Shown piece after piece: positions 25,099 through 35,463 of a DNA stretch of 42,405 bases. The first letter of the stretch is position 1. Every line of letters begins with the position of its first letter. The stretch spans positions 1-42,405 of the forward strand of contig JAHDDH010000005.1 of NCBI GenBank assembly GCA_020629455.1, read 5' to 3'. Origin of the DNA: Cytophagales bacterium. Its GTDB lineage: Bacteria > Bacteroidota > Bacteroidia > Cytophagales > Amoebophilaceae. Below the pieces are notes generated by a model that did no database searches, had not been told where the DNA came from, and was given only the letters and a program-made list of their open reading frames with translations. The position numbers and the translations under genes are program-made.

Positions 25099-26085
25099 CT
25101 ATATTTTCGCTATTAAATCTGCTATGCGTTGTGCATAAGCACTTTCATTATCATACCACCCAATGATGCGGATGAGGTTGTTATAGCAGGCGGTTAAGCT
25201 AGCATCAAAAATACAAGAATGTGTATTGCCGATAATGTCAGCAGACACAATAGGGGCTGTAGTATAGGCTAAAATATTTTTCAATGTATATTTTGAAGCT
25301 TGTAACATGGTAGCATTGATGTTATCGGTAGTGGCTGGCTGTTTGATATGTAAAGTACAATCTACAATAGAACCATTGCCTACGGGCACTCTCATAGCCA
25401 TGCCTTGGAGTTTTCCTTCTAAGGAAGGTATTACTAGACCAATTGCTTGTGCTGCGCCTGTAGCTGTGGGTATAATGGATTGAAAAGCAGCCCTTGCTCT
25501 TCTGAAGTCTTTGTGAGGAGCATCTTGTATGTTTTGGTCTGCTGTATAAGCATGTATAGTATTCATATACCCTTTTTCAATACCAAAATTTTCTTCAATC
25601 ACCTTCACCATAGGGGCAAGGCAATTGGTTGTACAAGAGGCATTGGAAATTATTTTTTCATCGCCTTTTAAAATATGATCATTGACTCCTAAAACAATGG
25701 TAGGCACATTGCCTTTGGCTGGTGCGGAGATAATTACCTTTTGAGCACCTGCCTGGATATGCATGTATGCTTGTGTATCTTGTATAAATAATCCAGTAGA
25801 TTCCAAAACAGTGTTGATGGCTAATGATTGCCATGGTAAGTTTTGAGGATTTTTTTCTGCTGATACTGCAATAGTTTGGCCATTGATAATGAGCGCTTTT
25901 TCGGTGACTTGTATAGTGCCTTGGAATTGGCCATGATGTGTGTCATATTGCAGCAAATGTGCTAGTAAATCAGGTGTAGCCAAATCATTGATTGCTACTA
26001 TTGCGCAATTTTTTTTTTTAAGCAAGGCACGAAAGCTCATACGACCTATACGTCCAAAGCCATTGATAGCAATTTTTTTTTTCAT
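25099..26085 (-). CDS. gapA: Glyceraldehyde-3-phosphate dehydrogenase
   Basis: 328 residues from the ATG at 26083-26085 (MKKKIAINGFGRIGR); nine extra in-frame codons upstream do not belong to the family. The nucleotide fold GFGRIGR is followed by the acidic Asp in INDLAT, which points to NAD use. The catalytic Cys (residue 151) lies in SNASCTTNCLAP, and the C-terminal YDNESAYAQRIADL is complete. Glycolytic enzyme, and the only one in the window. Confidence 0.96.
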   Translation of the reverse strand: MKKKIAINGFGRIGRMSFRALLKKKNCAIVAINDLATPDLLAHLLQYDTHHGQFQGTIQVTEKALIINGQTIAVSAEKNPQNLPWQSLAINTVLESTGLFIQDTQAYMHIQAGAQKVIISAPAKGNVPTIVLGVNDHILKGDEKIISNASCTTNCLAPMVKVIEENFGIEKGYMNTIHAYTADQNIQDAPHKDFRRARAAFQSIIPTATGAAQAIGLVIPSLEGKLQGMAMRVPVGNGSIVDCTLHIKQPATTDNINATMLQASKYTLKNILAYTTAPIVSADIIGNTHSCIFDASLTACYNNLIRIIGWYDNESAYAQRIADLIAKI

Positions 26086-26221
26086 ATTTCGAAAATCGAA
26101 AATTTCAAACAAATAATTTCCTAATATAGAATATTTTAGGCATTACAATAAAAATTACTGTTGAAAAATAATGTTCAAATATTAGATGTTCATGGTATCT
26201 GATATATATTGAAAAGTATCA

Positions 26222-26254
26222 TTTTGGCATTAAACTTTGTATTTTATACTTTTG
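26222..26254 (+). promoter_or_regulatory. Promoter of the nusA-infB operon
   Basis: TTTTG (26222-26226), 20 bases, then TACTTTTG (26247-26254): an exact TAnnTTTG -7 box with a normal Bacteroidota spacing to the -33 TTTG. It predicts a leader of about 90 bases before the nusA ATG at 26352. The rest of 26086-26351 shows no further gene. Confidence 0.55.
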
Positions 26255-26351
26255 TAGCGTTTCAACGGGGAGTTCTAAATTTAAATAAAATATATACATA
26301 ATACGTTCGTATTTTTTGTAAAACATCCTATCATTAAGCTAAATTTTGCGC

Positions 26352-27581
26352 ATGAATAATGACCATCTTAAAGAGTTATTTACTTCCTTTTCAAAGTTAT
26401 ACCATATCGATCATCCTACCCTCATCAAAATTTTAGAAGATGTATTTAAGGCCATGATCTTAAAAAAATATGGCAGTAGTGATAATTTTGACATCATCAT
26501 TAACATTGAAAAAGGTGATTTGCAAATTTGGCATTTCCAGACCATTGTAGAAGATCATGTAGATCTTACACCCCATACAATCAATATTTCAATGGCAAAA
26601 AAAGTAGAAAAAGATTTTGAAATAGGGGAAGAATTAGCCAAAGAAGTACCACTAGCTTCTTTTGGAAGAACCTCTATCAGCTTTGCGAAAAATCTTATCA
26701 TAAAAAAAATTAAACAATTCAAAATCAATCGCAACTACCAAAAGTATAGCCAACTGATAGGGGAGATTATTACAGGAGAAGTTTTACAAACACTAAAATA
26801 TGAGATCATTATTATAGACAATGAACAGCAAGAATTGATTTTACCAAAGTCAGAACAAATTGATAAAGATCGTTATAAAAAAGGGCAAGACATCAAAGTC
26901 ATTGTCAAAAGTGTTGAATGTCGTAATCATTACCTGAAGATTATTGCATCGCGTACTTCTCCTCAATTGCTGATACAGCTCTTTAAGCAAGAAATACCCG
27001 AAATAGCCGATGGCATTATCCAAATCAAAAAAGCCGTGAGGCAGCCAGGGCAAAGAGCTAAGGTGGTAGTCACTTCACAAGACGATTTGATTGACCCTGT
27101 AGGTGCTTGTATTGGTATGAAAGGTGCACGTATCCATAGTGTTGTACGAGAGCTGCGTAATGAAAGTATAGACGTTATTCATGATACCAATAATCAAGAT
27201 CTCTTTCTTGCTAGGACACTTAGCCCTGCAAAGATTAATAAAACACAGTTGCTAGAAAATGGACGTATAGCCGTTTATCTCTTACCCGACCAAGTTTCAT
27301 TAGCTGTAGGAAAAAATGGACAAAACATAAAATTAGCCAGTGAATTGATTGGCAAGCCTATTGATGTATACAAAGAGCTTAGTGACCATGAACAAGACAT
27401 TCATTTAGATGATTTTTTGCCGGAAATAGATGCTTGGGTGATACAAGAGCTTAAAAATGCTGGTTTTTACACAGCAAAAAGTATACTTGCGCTATCAAAA
27501 AAAGACCTCGAGGAAAAATTAGATCTTGAACACCAAACAATAGAAGATTTATACCAAGTCTTGAGTAAAGAGTTTTCTTAA
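26352..27581 (+). CDS. nusA: Transcription termination/antitermination factor NusA
   Basis: 409 residues from the ATG at 26352; a TTG two codons upstream is also open. Order: N-terminal RNA polymerase-binding domain (1-125), S1 domain (GEIITGEVLQTLKYEIIII onwards), KH1 (VDP-like DPVGACIGMKGARI) and KH2 (LAVGKNGQNIKLAS), and a short helix-hairpin tail. It acts on elongating RNA polymerase in pausing and antitermination. rimP, which normally heads this operon, is missing: the gene to the left is gapA on the other strand. Confidence 0.95.
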   Translation: MNNDHLKELFTSFSKLYHIDHPTLIKILEDVFKAMILKKYGSSDNFDIIINIEKGDLQIWHFQTIVEDHVDLTPHTINISMAKKVEKDFEIGEELAKEVPLASFGRTSISFAKNLIIKKIKQFKINRNYQKYSQLIGEIITGEVLQTLKYEIIIIDNEQQELILPKSEQIDKDRYKKGQDIKVIVKSVECRNHYLKIIASRTSPQLLIQLFKQEIPEIADGIIQIKKAVRQPGQRAKVVVTSQDDLIDPVGACIGMKGARIHSVVRELRNESIDVIHDTNNQDLFLARTLSPAKINKTQLLENGRIAVYLLPDQVSLAVGKNGQNIKLASELIGKPIDVYKELSDHEQDIHLDDFLPEIDAWVIQELKNAGFYTAKSILALSKKDLEEKLDLEHQTIEDLYQVLSKEFS

Positions 27582-27654
27582 AGACAGATTTGAAACAAAA
27601 AAGCTGTTAACATTAGCATTATACCATCTCCTTTTTAAAATCATACAATATTCC

Positions 27655-30150
27655 ATGGCTGAAAAAATTCCCCAAAATATGCGATTAGGCCAAGTAGCAA
27701 GAACACTCAATGTAGGCACGCAAACAATTGTAGACCATTTGATTAAAAATGGCTTTATCATTGATCATAAAGTCAATACTAAAATTACAGCCCAACAGTA
27801 TCACTGCCTAACAAAAGCATTTGCCAAATCCATACAAGAAAAAAAGCAAGCAGCAAACATTACTATTGAAAAAGAAAGTAATTCCCCCAAAACAAAAGCA
27901 CCTGAAACATCTCAAAAGCCTATAATCAACAACAATAAAATACAATTGATGCCCCAGTTTCAAGCATTGAAATGTTTGGGAAAAATTGATATTGATAATA
28001 TCCATAAAAAACCTCCTGTAGTTGATAAAAATAAAATTGATCTACAATCACAAGTGCCTACTACTGGCCTTAAAATTGTAGGAAAAATGGAGATACCAGC
28101 CAAAAAGTCCATACAAAAGTTTAAACAAGTGACAGCCTCGGATGTGGTGAACAAAAAAGCGAAATACCCTACAGAAAAAAGAATTAAAAGTAAAAATAGA
28201 AATACAGCACCTAAAGTTTCTAAAAAGAAACCAGCAATAGAAATATCTCAAAAAGAAATACAAGCAAAAATCAAAAATACACTACAGCAGATTGCCAAAG
28301 ACAAACAAGTAGAAAAAAATGTAGTAAAATATAGAAAAGAAAAAAGAGAAATTTTTGCACAAAACAGAAAAGAAGCACAAATCAAAGCAGCAGAGGAAAA
28401 GAAAATATTAAAAATTACTACATCCGTCTCGGTCAATGATCTTGCTATACTCATGGAAATACCTGTGAATCAATTGCTCACAGCTTGTCTTTCATTGGGA
28501 GTGATTACCTCTATTAACCAAAGATTAGACCAAGAGACCATTGGCATTTTGGCAGAAGAATTTGGTTATACAATACAATTTACCACACTTGAAGAGCAAA
28601 TCGAAGACCCTTCAACAATATCAGAAGAAGAAGAAGCATTGTATGAAGAGCGTGCACCTATTGTTACCATTATGGGGCATGTAGATCATGGAAAAACATC
28701 TTTATTAGATTATATTCGCCATACACAAGTCACCAAACAAGAAGCCGGTAGCATCACACAGCACATAGGGGCTTATGATGTACAAACCAAAGACAACAAA
28801 AAAATTGTTTTTTTAGATACCCCAGGGCATGAAGCCTTTACAGCCATGCGCGCCCGTGGTGCTAAAATTACAGACATTGTAGTTATTCTTGTAGCTGCCG
28901 ATGACAACGTGATGCCACAAACCAAAGAAGCTATTAGTCATGCTAAAGCAGCTGGTGTGCCCATCATTATTGCTATCAACAAAATCGATAAGCCCCAAGC
29001 CAATGTGGACAAAATAAAAGAAGCGCTTTCTAAAGTAGATGTTTTGGTAGAAAGTTGGGGTGGAAAAATACAAAGCCAAGATATATCAGCAAAGACAGGT
29101 GCAGGTGTTGATGAATTATTAGAAAAAATACTCTTAGAAGCTGAATTACTCTCTTTAAAAGCTAATCCTTATACAAAAGCCCAAGGAACAGTATTAGAAG
29201 CTTCTCTAGATAAAGGTAGAGGCTATATAGCCACGATTATTAATCAAAAAGGCACTTTACAAATAGGAGATGTGATTCTTACAGGTATGAAATATGGAAA
29301 AATAAAAGCCATGTTCAATCATCAAGGACAAAAACTTAAGTCCTTGCCACCTTCTACACCGGCACAAATTTTAGGACTTAATGGCGCACCACAGGCAGGT
29401 GATACTTTTTTGATTATGAAATCTGAAAAAGAAGCCAGAGAAATAGCTCTTAACAGAGAAAAAGTACACAGAGAGCAAAATATACAAACCAAGAAAAATA
29501 TTACACTCAATGAAATCAGTCAAAAACTAGCCAATGATCATTCTCAAGAGCTCAATATACTCATTAAAGGAGATGTAGATGGTTCTATACAAGCATTAGC
29601 CGATGCGTTATACAAGCTATCTACAGATGAATTAAAAATTCATATTATCCACCAAGGGATAGGCCAAATATCAGAGTCAGATGTATTGCTAGCTACGTCT
29701 TCCAATGCTATTATTATAGGATTTCAAGTGCGTCCTACACCACAAGCAAGAAAAGTTGCTGCCAAAGAAGGCATAGAAATTAATTTATACAACATTATCT
29801 ACGAAGCGATAGAAGCAATAGAGAAAGCATTGAAAGGAAGAATGGTGCCAAAAGAAGAAGAAAAAATTACAGGGTATGCCCTTGTAAAAGCTTTGTTTAA
29901 AATTAAAAAAGTAGGTATGATTGCAGGTGCTATGATGAATGAAGGAGTGCTTCATAAGCAGAATCCTGTAAGGTTGATACGTGATGGAGCTGTGATATAT
30001 ACAGGTACTATTCATCAACTCAAACATTTCCAAGAAGAGATCAAAACTATCAAAAAAGGACAAGAATGTGGTATCAGTATCAAAAATTTTAATGATATAA
30101 AAATAGGAGACCAAATCGAAGGGTTTGAAAAAATTACTATAGCGCCTTAA
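27655..30150 (+). CDS. infB: Translation initiation factor IF-2
   Basis: 831 residues. N-terminal IF2_N motif ([13 protein letters not shown]), a Lys-rich linker of about 250 residues (60-250), then the GTPase domain: G1 GHVDHGKTS at 341-349, G3 DTPGHE from 388, and G4 NKID from 442. Domains II-IV follow to the end. It brings fMet-tRNA (its gene is at 10918) to the 30S subunit. The linker is rich in AAA codons, normal for the family. It lies 73 bp after nusA. Confidence 0.97.
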   Translation: MAEKIPQNMRLGQVARTLNVGTQTIVDHLIKNGFIIDHKVNTKITAQQYHCLTKAFAKSIQEKKQAANITIEKESNSPKTKAPETSQKPIINNNKIQLMPQFQALKCLGKIDIDNIHKKPPVVDKNKIDLQSQVPTTGLKIVGKMEIPAKKSIQKFKQVTASDVVNKKAKYPTEKRIKSKNRNTAPKVSKKKPAIEISQKEIQAKIKNTLQQIAKDKQVEKNVVKYRKEKREIFAQNRKEAQIKAAEEKKILKITTSVSVNDLAILMEIPVNQLLTACLSLGVITSINQRLDQETIGILAEEFGYTIQFTTLEEQIEDPSTISEEEEALYEERAPIVTIMGHVDHGKTSLLDYIRHTQVTKQEAGSITQHIGAYDVQTKDNKKIVFLDTPGHEAFTAMRARGAKITDIVVILVAADDNVMPQTKEAISHAKAAGVPIIIAINKIDKPQANVDKIKEALSKVDVLVESWGGKIQSQDISAKTGAGVDELLEKILLEAELLSLKANPYTKAQGTVLEASLDKGRGYIATIINQKGTLQIGDVILTGMKYGKIKAMFNHQGQKLKSLPPSTPAQILGLNGAPQAGDTFLIMKSEKEAREIALNREKVHREQNIQTKKNITLNEISQKLANDHSQELNILIKGDVDGSIQALADALYKLSTDELKIHIIHQGIGQISESDVLLATSSNAIIIGFQVRPTPQARKVAAKEGIEINLYNIIYEAIEAIEKALKGRMVPKEEEKITGYALVKALFKIKKVGMIAGAMMNEGVLHKQNPVRLIRDGAVIYTGTIHQLKHFQEEIKTIKKGQECGISIKNFNDIKIGDQIEGFEKITIAP

Positions 30151-30168
30151 TTATCAATTAGATATTTT

Positions 30169-31470
30169 ATGTTTTTTTTAGAGACGCTGACTGTGTTAGC
30201 AGCGTTATTGATTGGCGCACGTTTAAAAGGGATCGGTTTAGGTCTTATGGGAGGGATCGGTTTAGGCATATTGGTGTTTTTTTTTCGTTTACAACCAGCA
30301 CATCCGCCTATAGATGTTTTGCTTATCATCACTACAGTAGTGACAGCAGCCAGTGTATTTGAAGCGTCTGGTGGATTACAATATTTAGTACACCTTGCTG
30401 AAAAAATTATTCGTAAACATCCTTCAAAAATTACTTACCTAGCGCCTATTGTTACATATCTTTTTACTTTTTTGACAGGCACTTCTCATATTTGCTATGC
30501 TATTTTGCCTGTAATCGCCGACGTAGCCCAAGAGGTTGGTATTGTATCCCGAAAGCCTTTATCTACAGCGGTTACTGCTTCACAGCAGGCTATTACAGCA
30601 AGTCCTATTTCTGCAGCTACAGTCATTTTAGTCAGTTTATTGATCCCTTACCATATTTCTCTGTTTGATATTTTAAAAGTTTGTGTTCCAGCTACGTTTT
30701 TGGGGAGTATGATTGCTGCTTTTGTAGTGAGTCAACAAAAAGATCAGCAGCTCCAACACCTTTCAAAAAATATATCTTCGTCGACAAAAAATCAAAATAC
30801 CATTCTTACACCTTATGCATCTAAAACTAAAATAGCATTGATGATTTTTTTGCTTGGTATTTTATGGATTGTTTTTTTAGGCGCTTTTCAGTCTTACCGT
30901 CCTACATGGGGGGCTGGTGATCAAAAGACAGTGTTATCGATGGCTCCGATTATTGAAATTTTGATGTTGACTACTGCGGGCTTGATTGTGTTATTGTGTC
31001 AAGTAAAAATTCATACAATTGCCAAAGGAAAAGTATTTACAGCCGGTATGCAAGCCATTATTGCTATTTTTGGTATTTCTTGGTTGGGCAATACTTTTTT
31101 TAAAGCTAATGAAACAATGATTATTGCTGCAGTGCAAGAAAACATTATAGCATATCCCTGGCAGTTTAGCTGTTATTTATTTTTACTGTCTGTGATCATG
31201 CTCAGTCAAGGGGCTGCTACTTGTACTTTAATGCCTTTGGGTATTGGCATAGGTTTGCCAGTACCTTTACTTATTGCCATGTTTCCGGCAACTAACGGAT
31301 TATTTTTTATCCCCAACCATCCGGCAATTTTAGCTGCCATCAACTTTGATTCTACAGGATCTACCCGTGTAGGGAAATATATTATCAACCATAGTTTTAT
31401 GTTACCAGGCATTACGGCTACAGTAACGGCTGTAGCTATTGGGTATGGGTTGATTCAAATATTTTTTTAA
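30169..31470 (+). CDS. Anaerobic C4-dicarboxylate transporter, DcuA/DcuB family
   Basis: 433 residues, about 10-12 membrane helices. Family segments: FEASGGLQYLVHLAEKIIRKHP, APIVTYLFTFLTGTSHICYA, VTASQQAITASPISAATV, and near the end FDSTGSTRVGKYIINHSF. Dcu proteins exchange or import fumarate, malate, aspartate and succinate under low oxygen. In this context it may import host C4-acids (inference). It starts 18 bp after infB and so is likely on the same transcript, an odd place for a transporter. Confidence 0.92.
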   Translation: MFFLETLTVLAALLIGARLKGIGLGLMGGIGLGILVFFFRLQPAHPPIDVLLIITTVVTAASVFEASGGLQYLVHLAEKIIRKHPSKITYLAPIVTYLFTFLTGTSHICYAILPVIADVAQEVGIVSRKPLSTAVTASQQAITASPISAATVILVSLLIPYHISLFDILKVCVPATFLGSMIAAFVVSQQKDQQLQHLSKNISSSTKNQNTILTPYASKTKIALMIFLLGILWIVFLGAFQSYRPTWGAGDQKTVLSMAPIIEILMLTTAGLIVLLCQVKIHTIAKGKVFTAGMQAIIAIFGISWLGNTFFKANETMIIAAVQENIIAYPWQFSCYLFLLSVIMLSQGAATCTLMPLGIGIGLPVPLLIAMFPATNGLFFIPNHPAILAAINFDSTGSTRVGKYIINHSFMLPGITATVTAVAIGYGLIQIFF

Positions 31471-31493
31471 GTCTTTTCTTATTTAGTTTTTTT

Positions 31494-31652
31494 ATGAGTC
31501 GACAAACGAAATTATTACTCAAAATCATGGCTATTTTTCTATTTATCTTGACTATGGGTATGCATTTTGGATTTATTATTATCCCAATATTGCATAGTTG
31601 GAAGTTTTGGTTATTGGTTTTGGGTTTTTTGTTGTTGCTCGTTAGTCAGTAA
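31494..31652 (+). CDS. Small membrane protein (52 aa)
   Basis: An ORF from ATG 31494 to TAA 31650-31652: start MSRQTKLLLK, then two hydrophobic helices (about 11-30, IMAIFLFILTMGMHFGFIII, and 38-50) with a short PILHSWKF turn between them, a helical hairpin. It lies 23 bp after the Dcu gene and 46 bp before greA on the same strand, so it sits inside a continuous operon. The protein-like composition and tight packing support a real gene. Family not recognised. Confidence 0.6.
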   Translation: MSRQTKLLLKIMAIFLFILTMGMHFGFIIIPILHSWKFWLLVLGFLLLLVSQ

Positions 31653-31698
31653 GGGGATGGTTTTGCTGATAGTCTATTTTTTTAATATATAATTTTAT

Positions 31699-32169
31699 AT
31701 GTCTAACATATCGTACTATACTCCTGAAGGGTTTTCTAAATTGAAAGAAGAATTAGATTATCTCATCATAAAGGGAAGAAAAAGTATAGCAAAGCAAATA
31801 GCTGAAGCAAGAGCAAAAGGAGATCTTAGCGAAAATGCAGAATATGACGCTGCTAAGCATGCACAAGGGCTTTTAGAGCTTAAGATTACGAAGTTGGAAA
31901 AAATTATGCAACATGCCCGTGTTTTAGCAAAAGATCAAGTAGATACTACACAAGTTTCACTCTTTACAACTGTAACAATTAAAAATAAACAACAAGGTCG
32001 TACATTATCTTATACCATAGTTTCAACAGCAGAAGCGGACCTACGCAAAGGAAAAATATCTATACAATCACCCATTGCTCAAGGAATTTTAGGCAAAAGT
32101 ATAGGCGAAATGGCGACTATTCAAACTCCTGCTGGTTCAATGGATGTTGAAATTATAGCCATTGATTAA
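31699..32169 (+). CDS. greA: Transcription elongation factor GreA
   Basis: 156 residues, normal length. The coiled-coil tip GDLSENAEYDAAK carries the catalytic acidic residues Asp42 and Glu45 that stimulate RNA polymerase to cleave backtracked RNA. The C-terminal FKBP-like domain begins near residue 83 and holds SPIAQGILGKSIGE. It shares the operon with nusA, another polymerase-binding factor. Confidence 0.96.
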   Translation: MSNISYYTPEGFSKLKEELDYLIIKGRKSIAKQIAEARAKGDLSENAEYDAAKHAQGLLELKITKLEKIMQHARVLAKDQVDTTQVSLFTTVTIKNKQQGRTLSYTIVSTAEADLRKGKISIQSPIAQGILGKSIGEMATIQTPAGSMDVEIIAID

Positions 32170-32206
32170 GGTAATCCATCCATTTAAACATTATGTGATT
32201 GCCATC

Positions 32207-33115
32207 ATGATAGCAGCCAAAAAATATTTTATTCTTTTTTTAAAAGGCCTATCCATTGGAATAGCCGATTTGATTCCTGGTGTTTCTGGGGGCACTGTAG
32301 CATTTATGCTAGGTATTTATGGATCCTTAATGCAGTCCCTTACACAGATTGACAAAAAGATGTTCTCTTTATTATGGAAAAAAGAGTATCGTCTATGTTG
32401 GCAACATATACAGGGTAATTTTTTATTAGCTGTTTTTGTTGGTTTGTTGATAGGTATTTTTTTTTTTTCTCCATTCATTTTATGGGTATTGACTCATTTT
32501 TCGTTTGTGCTTTTTGGTTTTTTATTTGGTTTAATCTTGACTTCTGGTATTTTTTTTTTTCAAGATATCTCTAAAAAAACATGGCAGCATTATAGCAGCT
32601 GTTTTTTTTCCTGTGCCACTACGTATCTGCTGATGGAGATGGGTATTTTGGCTACACCTCATACTTATATTTGGTGGTTGATTGCTGGTATGTTGGCTAT
32701 AGTTGCTATGGTTTTGCCCGGTATATCTGGCAGCATGGTTCTTTTATTACTCGATAAATATACACTGCTTTTGCAGGCTTTGCAGAATTTTCAATGGGAT
32801 GTTTTGTTGTTTTTTTCCTTAGGATGTGTGTTGGGCTTGCTTTTTTTTGCTCGATGGATTCAATGGCTTTTATTATATCATCAAAAAATGTTGATGTCGG
32901 TTTTAGTAGGTTGTATGTTGGGGGCTTTATATAAAGTATGGCCATGGCAAGCTACTTTGACTGGAATTAATTATCATCTATTGCCGTGGCATTTTACACA
33001 TATGACAGGCCATCCTTCACGTATTTTTCTTGTGCTTTTTTGTATGTTTTTTGGGGGATTTTTTTTTATTTATATGCAAAAAAATATCCCAAAGTCCATC
33101 AAAGATTCATCTTAG
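32207..33115 (+). CDS. DUF368 membrane protein (polyprenyl-phosphate translocase family)
   Basis: 302 residues from the ATG at 32207; an open TTG at 32162 overlapping greA is less likely. About eight helices with the inverted-repeat signatures IADLIPGVSGGTVAFMLGIYG near the N-terminus and VLPGISGSMVLLLLDKY in the middle. DUF368 proteins were recently shown to return undecaprenyl phosphate across the inner membrane for reuse in wall and LPS synthesis (PopT). This fits the PBP1A and LpxK genes of this window. It follows greA by 37 bp. Confidence 0.88.
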   Translation: MIAAKKYFILFLKGLSIGIADLIPGVSGGTVAFMLGIYGSLMQSLTQIDKKMFSLLWKKEYRLCWQHIQGNFLLAVFVGLLIGIFFFSPFILWVLTHFSFVLFGFLFGLILTSGIFFFQDISKKTWQHYSSCFFSCATTYLLMEMGILATPHTYIWWLIAGMLAIVAMVLPGISGSMVLLLLDKYTLLLQALQNFQWDVLLFFSLGCVLGLLFFARWIQWLLLYHQKMLMSVLVGCMLGALYKVWPWQATLTGINYHLLPWHFTHMTGHPSRIFLVLFCMFFGGFFFIYMQKNIPKSIKDSS

Positions 33116-33264
33116 TGTTTGTTTATTCAGTATCATTTAACATCATTTTAGCTATTGATTATTTTTCTGTGCATGGCTTTTGAGTATGTTTTTTTAAAAA
33201 AAGTGTACTTATGACAACATAGTATGATTTGAGGTCAAAAATTGATACACGATTACGAAACTCC

Positions 33265-35364
33265 ATGTCTTACTTTTCTGGTTTTCCTTTTGTACGCATT
33301 GTTTTTTTTTTTACCATAGGGATCTACAGTTATACTGTTGTACCAATGCATCGATGGATGATCTTTATTGGTTGTTTGGGGCTGATATGTTGGTTAGTTG
33401 TCTGTTTATTAAAAAAAAACTCTATACAGAAAGGCATTTTTTCTTTGGTTCTGTTGGTTTTTTTGGGCTATGCACAAACGTATCTTCAAGACCCTACAAA
33501 AAATCCTTATCATTTGATTCATTGTGATTTATCTGTTATCACAGCTTATGAAGCACGGGTGATTAGTGACATTACACCAAAATCTAAGAGTCAAAGTATG
33601 ATTGTAGAAGTTCAAGGAGTAAGAACAGGACAACAATGGCGTAAGGCTGTGGGAAAGATGATTTTGTATTTTCCTATCACGATGAATTTGTCTTTACAAT
33701 ATGAGGATCGAATTTGTATAGTAGGTGCTCCTCAGTTGATTCCTACTTCTCAAAACCCTCAAACATTTGATTATAAACATTTTTTAAGCTTACAGCGTAT
33801 ACATCATCAGCATTTTATACAATCGTATCATTTTCAAAAAATTGGTAGTAGCTCATGGTGTCTTGCCGGTTATATGTTGAAGATCAAAAAATATTTTTCT
33901 GCTGTACTCACAAAATATATTACACATCCACAGGCATATGGTATTGTGTTGGCTTTGGTTTTGGGCAATAAAGAGGCTTTGACATTTGATTTGAAAACAG
34001 CCTATGCAGGCACTGGCGCTATGCACATTTTGGCAGTTTCAGGATTGCATGTAGGTATTTTATTTTGGATGATGAGCAATGTATTGCAAATGATCCCATT
34101 TTTTCGGCGTTCTCGAGGGATATATACAGGTATTATTTTGTCTTTTTTGTGGTGGTATGCTGTATTGACAGGGCTATCACCTTCGGTGATGCGGGCTACT
34201 ACCATGTTTTCTTTTATCATTTTGGCAAAACTATGGAGTCGGCATACTAATATTTACAACACGCTTGCACTTTCAGCTTTCTTTTTGCTTTTTTGGGATC
34301 CTTATTTTCTTTTTTCTGTAGGATTTCAGCTTTCTTATTTGGCTGTTTTGGGTATTGTTTATCTACAACCAAAAATTGAACGCTTATATATAGCCAAAAA
34401 TTTTTTGATGAAAAAATGGTGGTTATTGTCTACTGTTTCGATAGCAGCACAGATGGCTACGATGCCTATTAGTTTATATTATTTCCATCAATTGCCTACC
34501 TATTTTTTATTGGCCAATTGGGTGGTAGTGCCTGCCGCTTTTTGGATGATGATTGGTAGTTTTTTGGTTTTATGTTGTAGTTTTCATAGTTTTTTGCATG
34601 TAGCTAGTGCTTTTGGCTTGGAGCATTTGATTTTGGGGGTCAATCATTTTATATTTTGGCTGAGCACTTGGCCTTATAGTCAAATAAAAGGCATTTTTTT
34701 GAGTAAAGAAGCAGTTTTTTTGATTTATGGAGGATTAATTTTTGTTTTGTCTGGTTTTGCTCGGCGTTGTTTACAAGATTTTTTGAAAGCGGGGGTTATA
34801 TTTTTAGGGCTTATTTTTTTGTGGGGAGCTAATATTTTTTTACAAAAACGTTCTACAGCTGTTGTTATTTATAGTATTCCTAAACATCAAGCAGTTGCTT
34901 TTTATCGAAAAAATAAAAGTATTGTATGGACTGATGCTGATTTGAAAAAAAATTCACAAAAAATAAATTATTATATCATGCCTCATCAAAAGGCAATGGG
35001 TATTATGCATACTCATTTTTATGCTTTGGATACTGTAAAGTGTACGCAAAATATGGAAATACAGAAGTTTCAAGGAATGTTCTTAACAGTTTTTCAAGGG
35101 AAGATGATGGTAATCATTCCTCAAAAAATAGGTCCTTTGCCTGTATTACAGCAAAAAATAGTGGTTGATTTTTTATTTTTAGACCATGCTTTTCCTGCTT
35201 CTTTGATGACGTATGGTGAGTGTTTTCAAATCAAACAGGTGATTATAGGGCATCGTGTTCAACGAAAGGCCTGGAAAAAAATATTGAAAGAAGCAGAAAA
35301 ATTGAAAATTGTTTGTCATGATTTACGTACTGCTGGTGCTTGGCAATATGCAGGAAAATTTTAA
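33265..35364 (+). CDS. comEC: ComEC/Rec2-family DNA-uptake channel protein without nuclease domain
   Basis: 699 residues from the ATG at 33265; a TTG at 33229 is an alternative. N-terminal helices and DUF4131 region (about 1-200), then the Competence domain of 8-10 helices with GALHI-like signature GAMHILAVSGLHVGILFW and TGLSPSVMRATTMF. The last 190 residues hold no HxHxDH motif, so the metallo-beta-lactamase (nuclease) domain of Bacillus-type ComEC is absent or has lost its metal site. It could still act in DNA uptake, but other competence genes are not in the window. T-rich codon use reflects the hydrophobic content. Confidence 0.88.
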   Translation: MSYFSGFPFVRIVFFFTIGIYSYTVVPMHRWMIFIGCLGLICWLVVCLLKKNSIQKGIFSLVLLVFLGYAQTYLQDPTKNPYHLIHCDLSVITAYEARVISDITPKSKSQSMIVEVQGVRTGQQWRKAVGKMILYFPITMNLSLQYEDRICIVGAPQLIPTSQNPQTFDYKHFLSLQRIHHQHFIQSYHFQKIGSSSWCLAGYMLKIKKYFSAVLTKYITHPQAYGIVLALVLGNKEALTFDLKTAYAGTGAMHILAVSGLHVGILFWMMSNVLQMIPFFRRSRGIYTGIILSFLWWYAVLTGLSPSVMRATTMFSFIILAKLWSRHTNIYNTLALSAFFLLFWDPYFLFSVGFQLSYLAVLGIVYLQPKIERLYIAKNFLMKKWWLLSTVSIAAQMATMPISLYYFHQLPTYFLLANWVVVPAAFWMMIGSFLVLCCSFHSFLHVASAFGLEHLILGVNHFIFWLSTWPYSQIKGIFLSKEAVFLIYGGLIFVLSGFARRCLQDFLKAGVIFLGLIFLWGANIFLQKRSTAVVIYSIPKHQAVAFYRKNKSIVWTDADLKKNSQKINYYIMPHQKAMGIMHTHFYALDTVKCTQNMEIQKFQGMFLTVFQGKMMVIIPQKIGPLPVLQQKIVVDFLFLDHAFPASLMTYGECFQIKQVIIGHRVQRKAWKKILKEAEKLKIVCHDLRTAGAWQYAGKF

Positions 35365-35463
35365 AATGAAGAAAGGCATAAAGTGCCATATCATTTTTTA
35401 GCGGTAAAGAAAGCGATGGGCGTTTTTCAATTATTTATTTCAAAAAAATAAAAATTATATACT

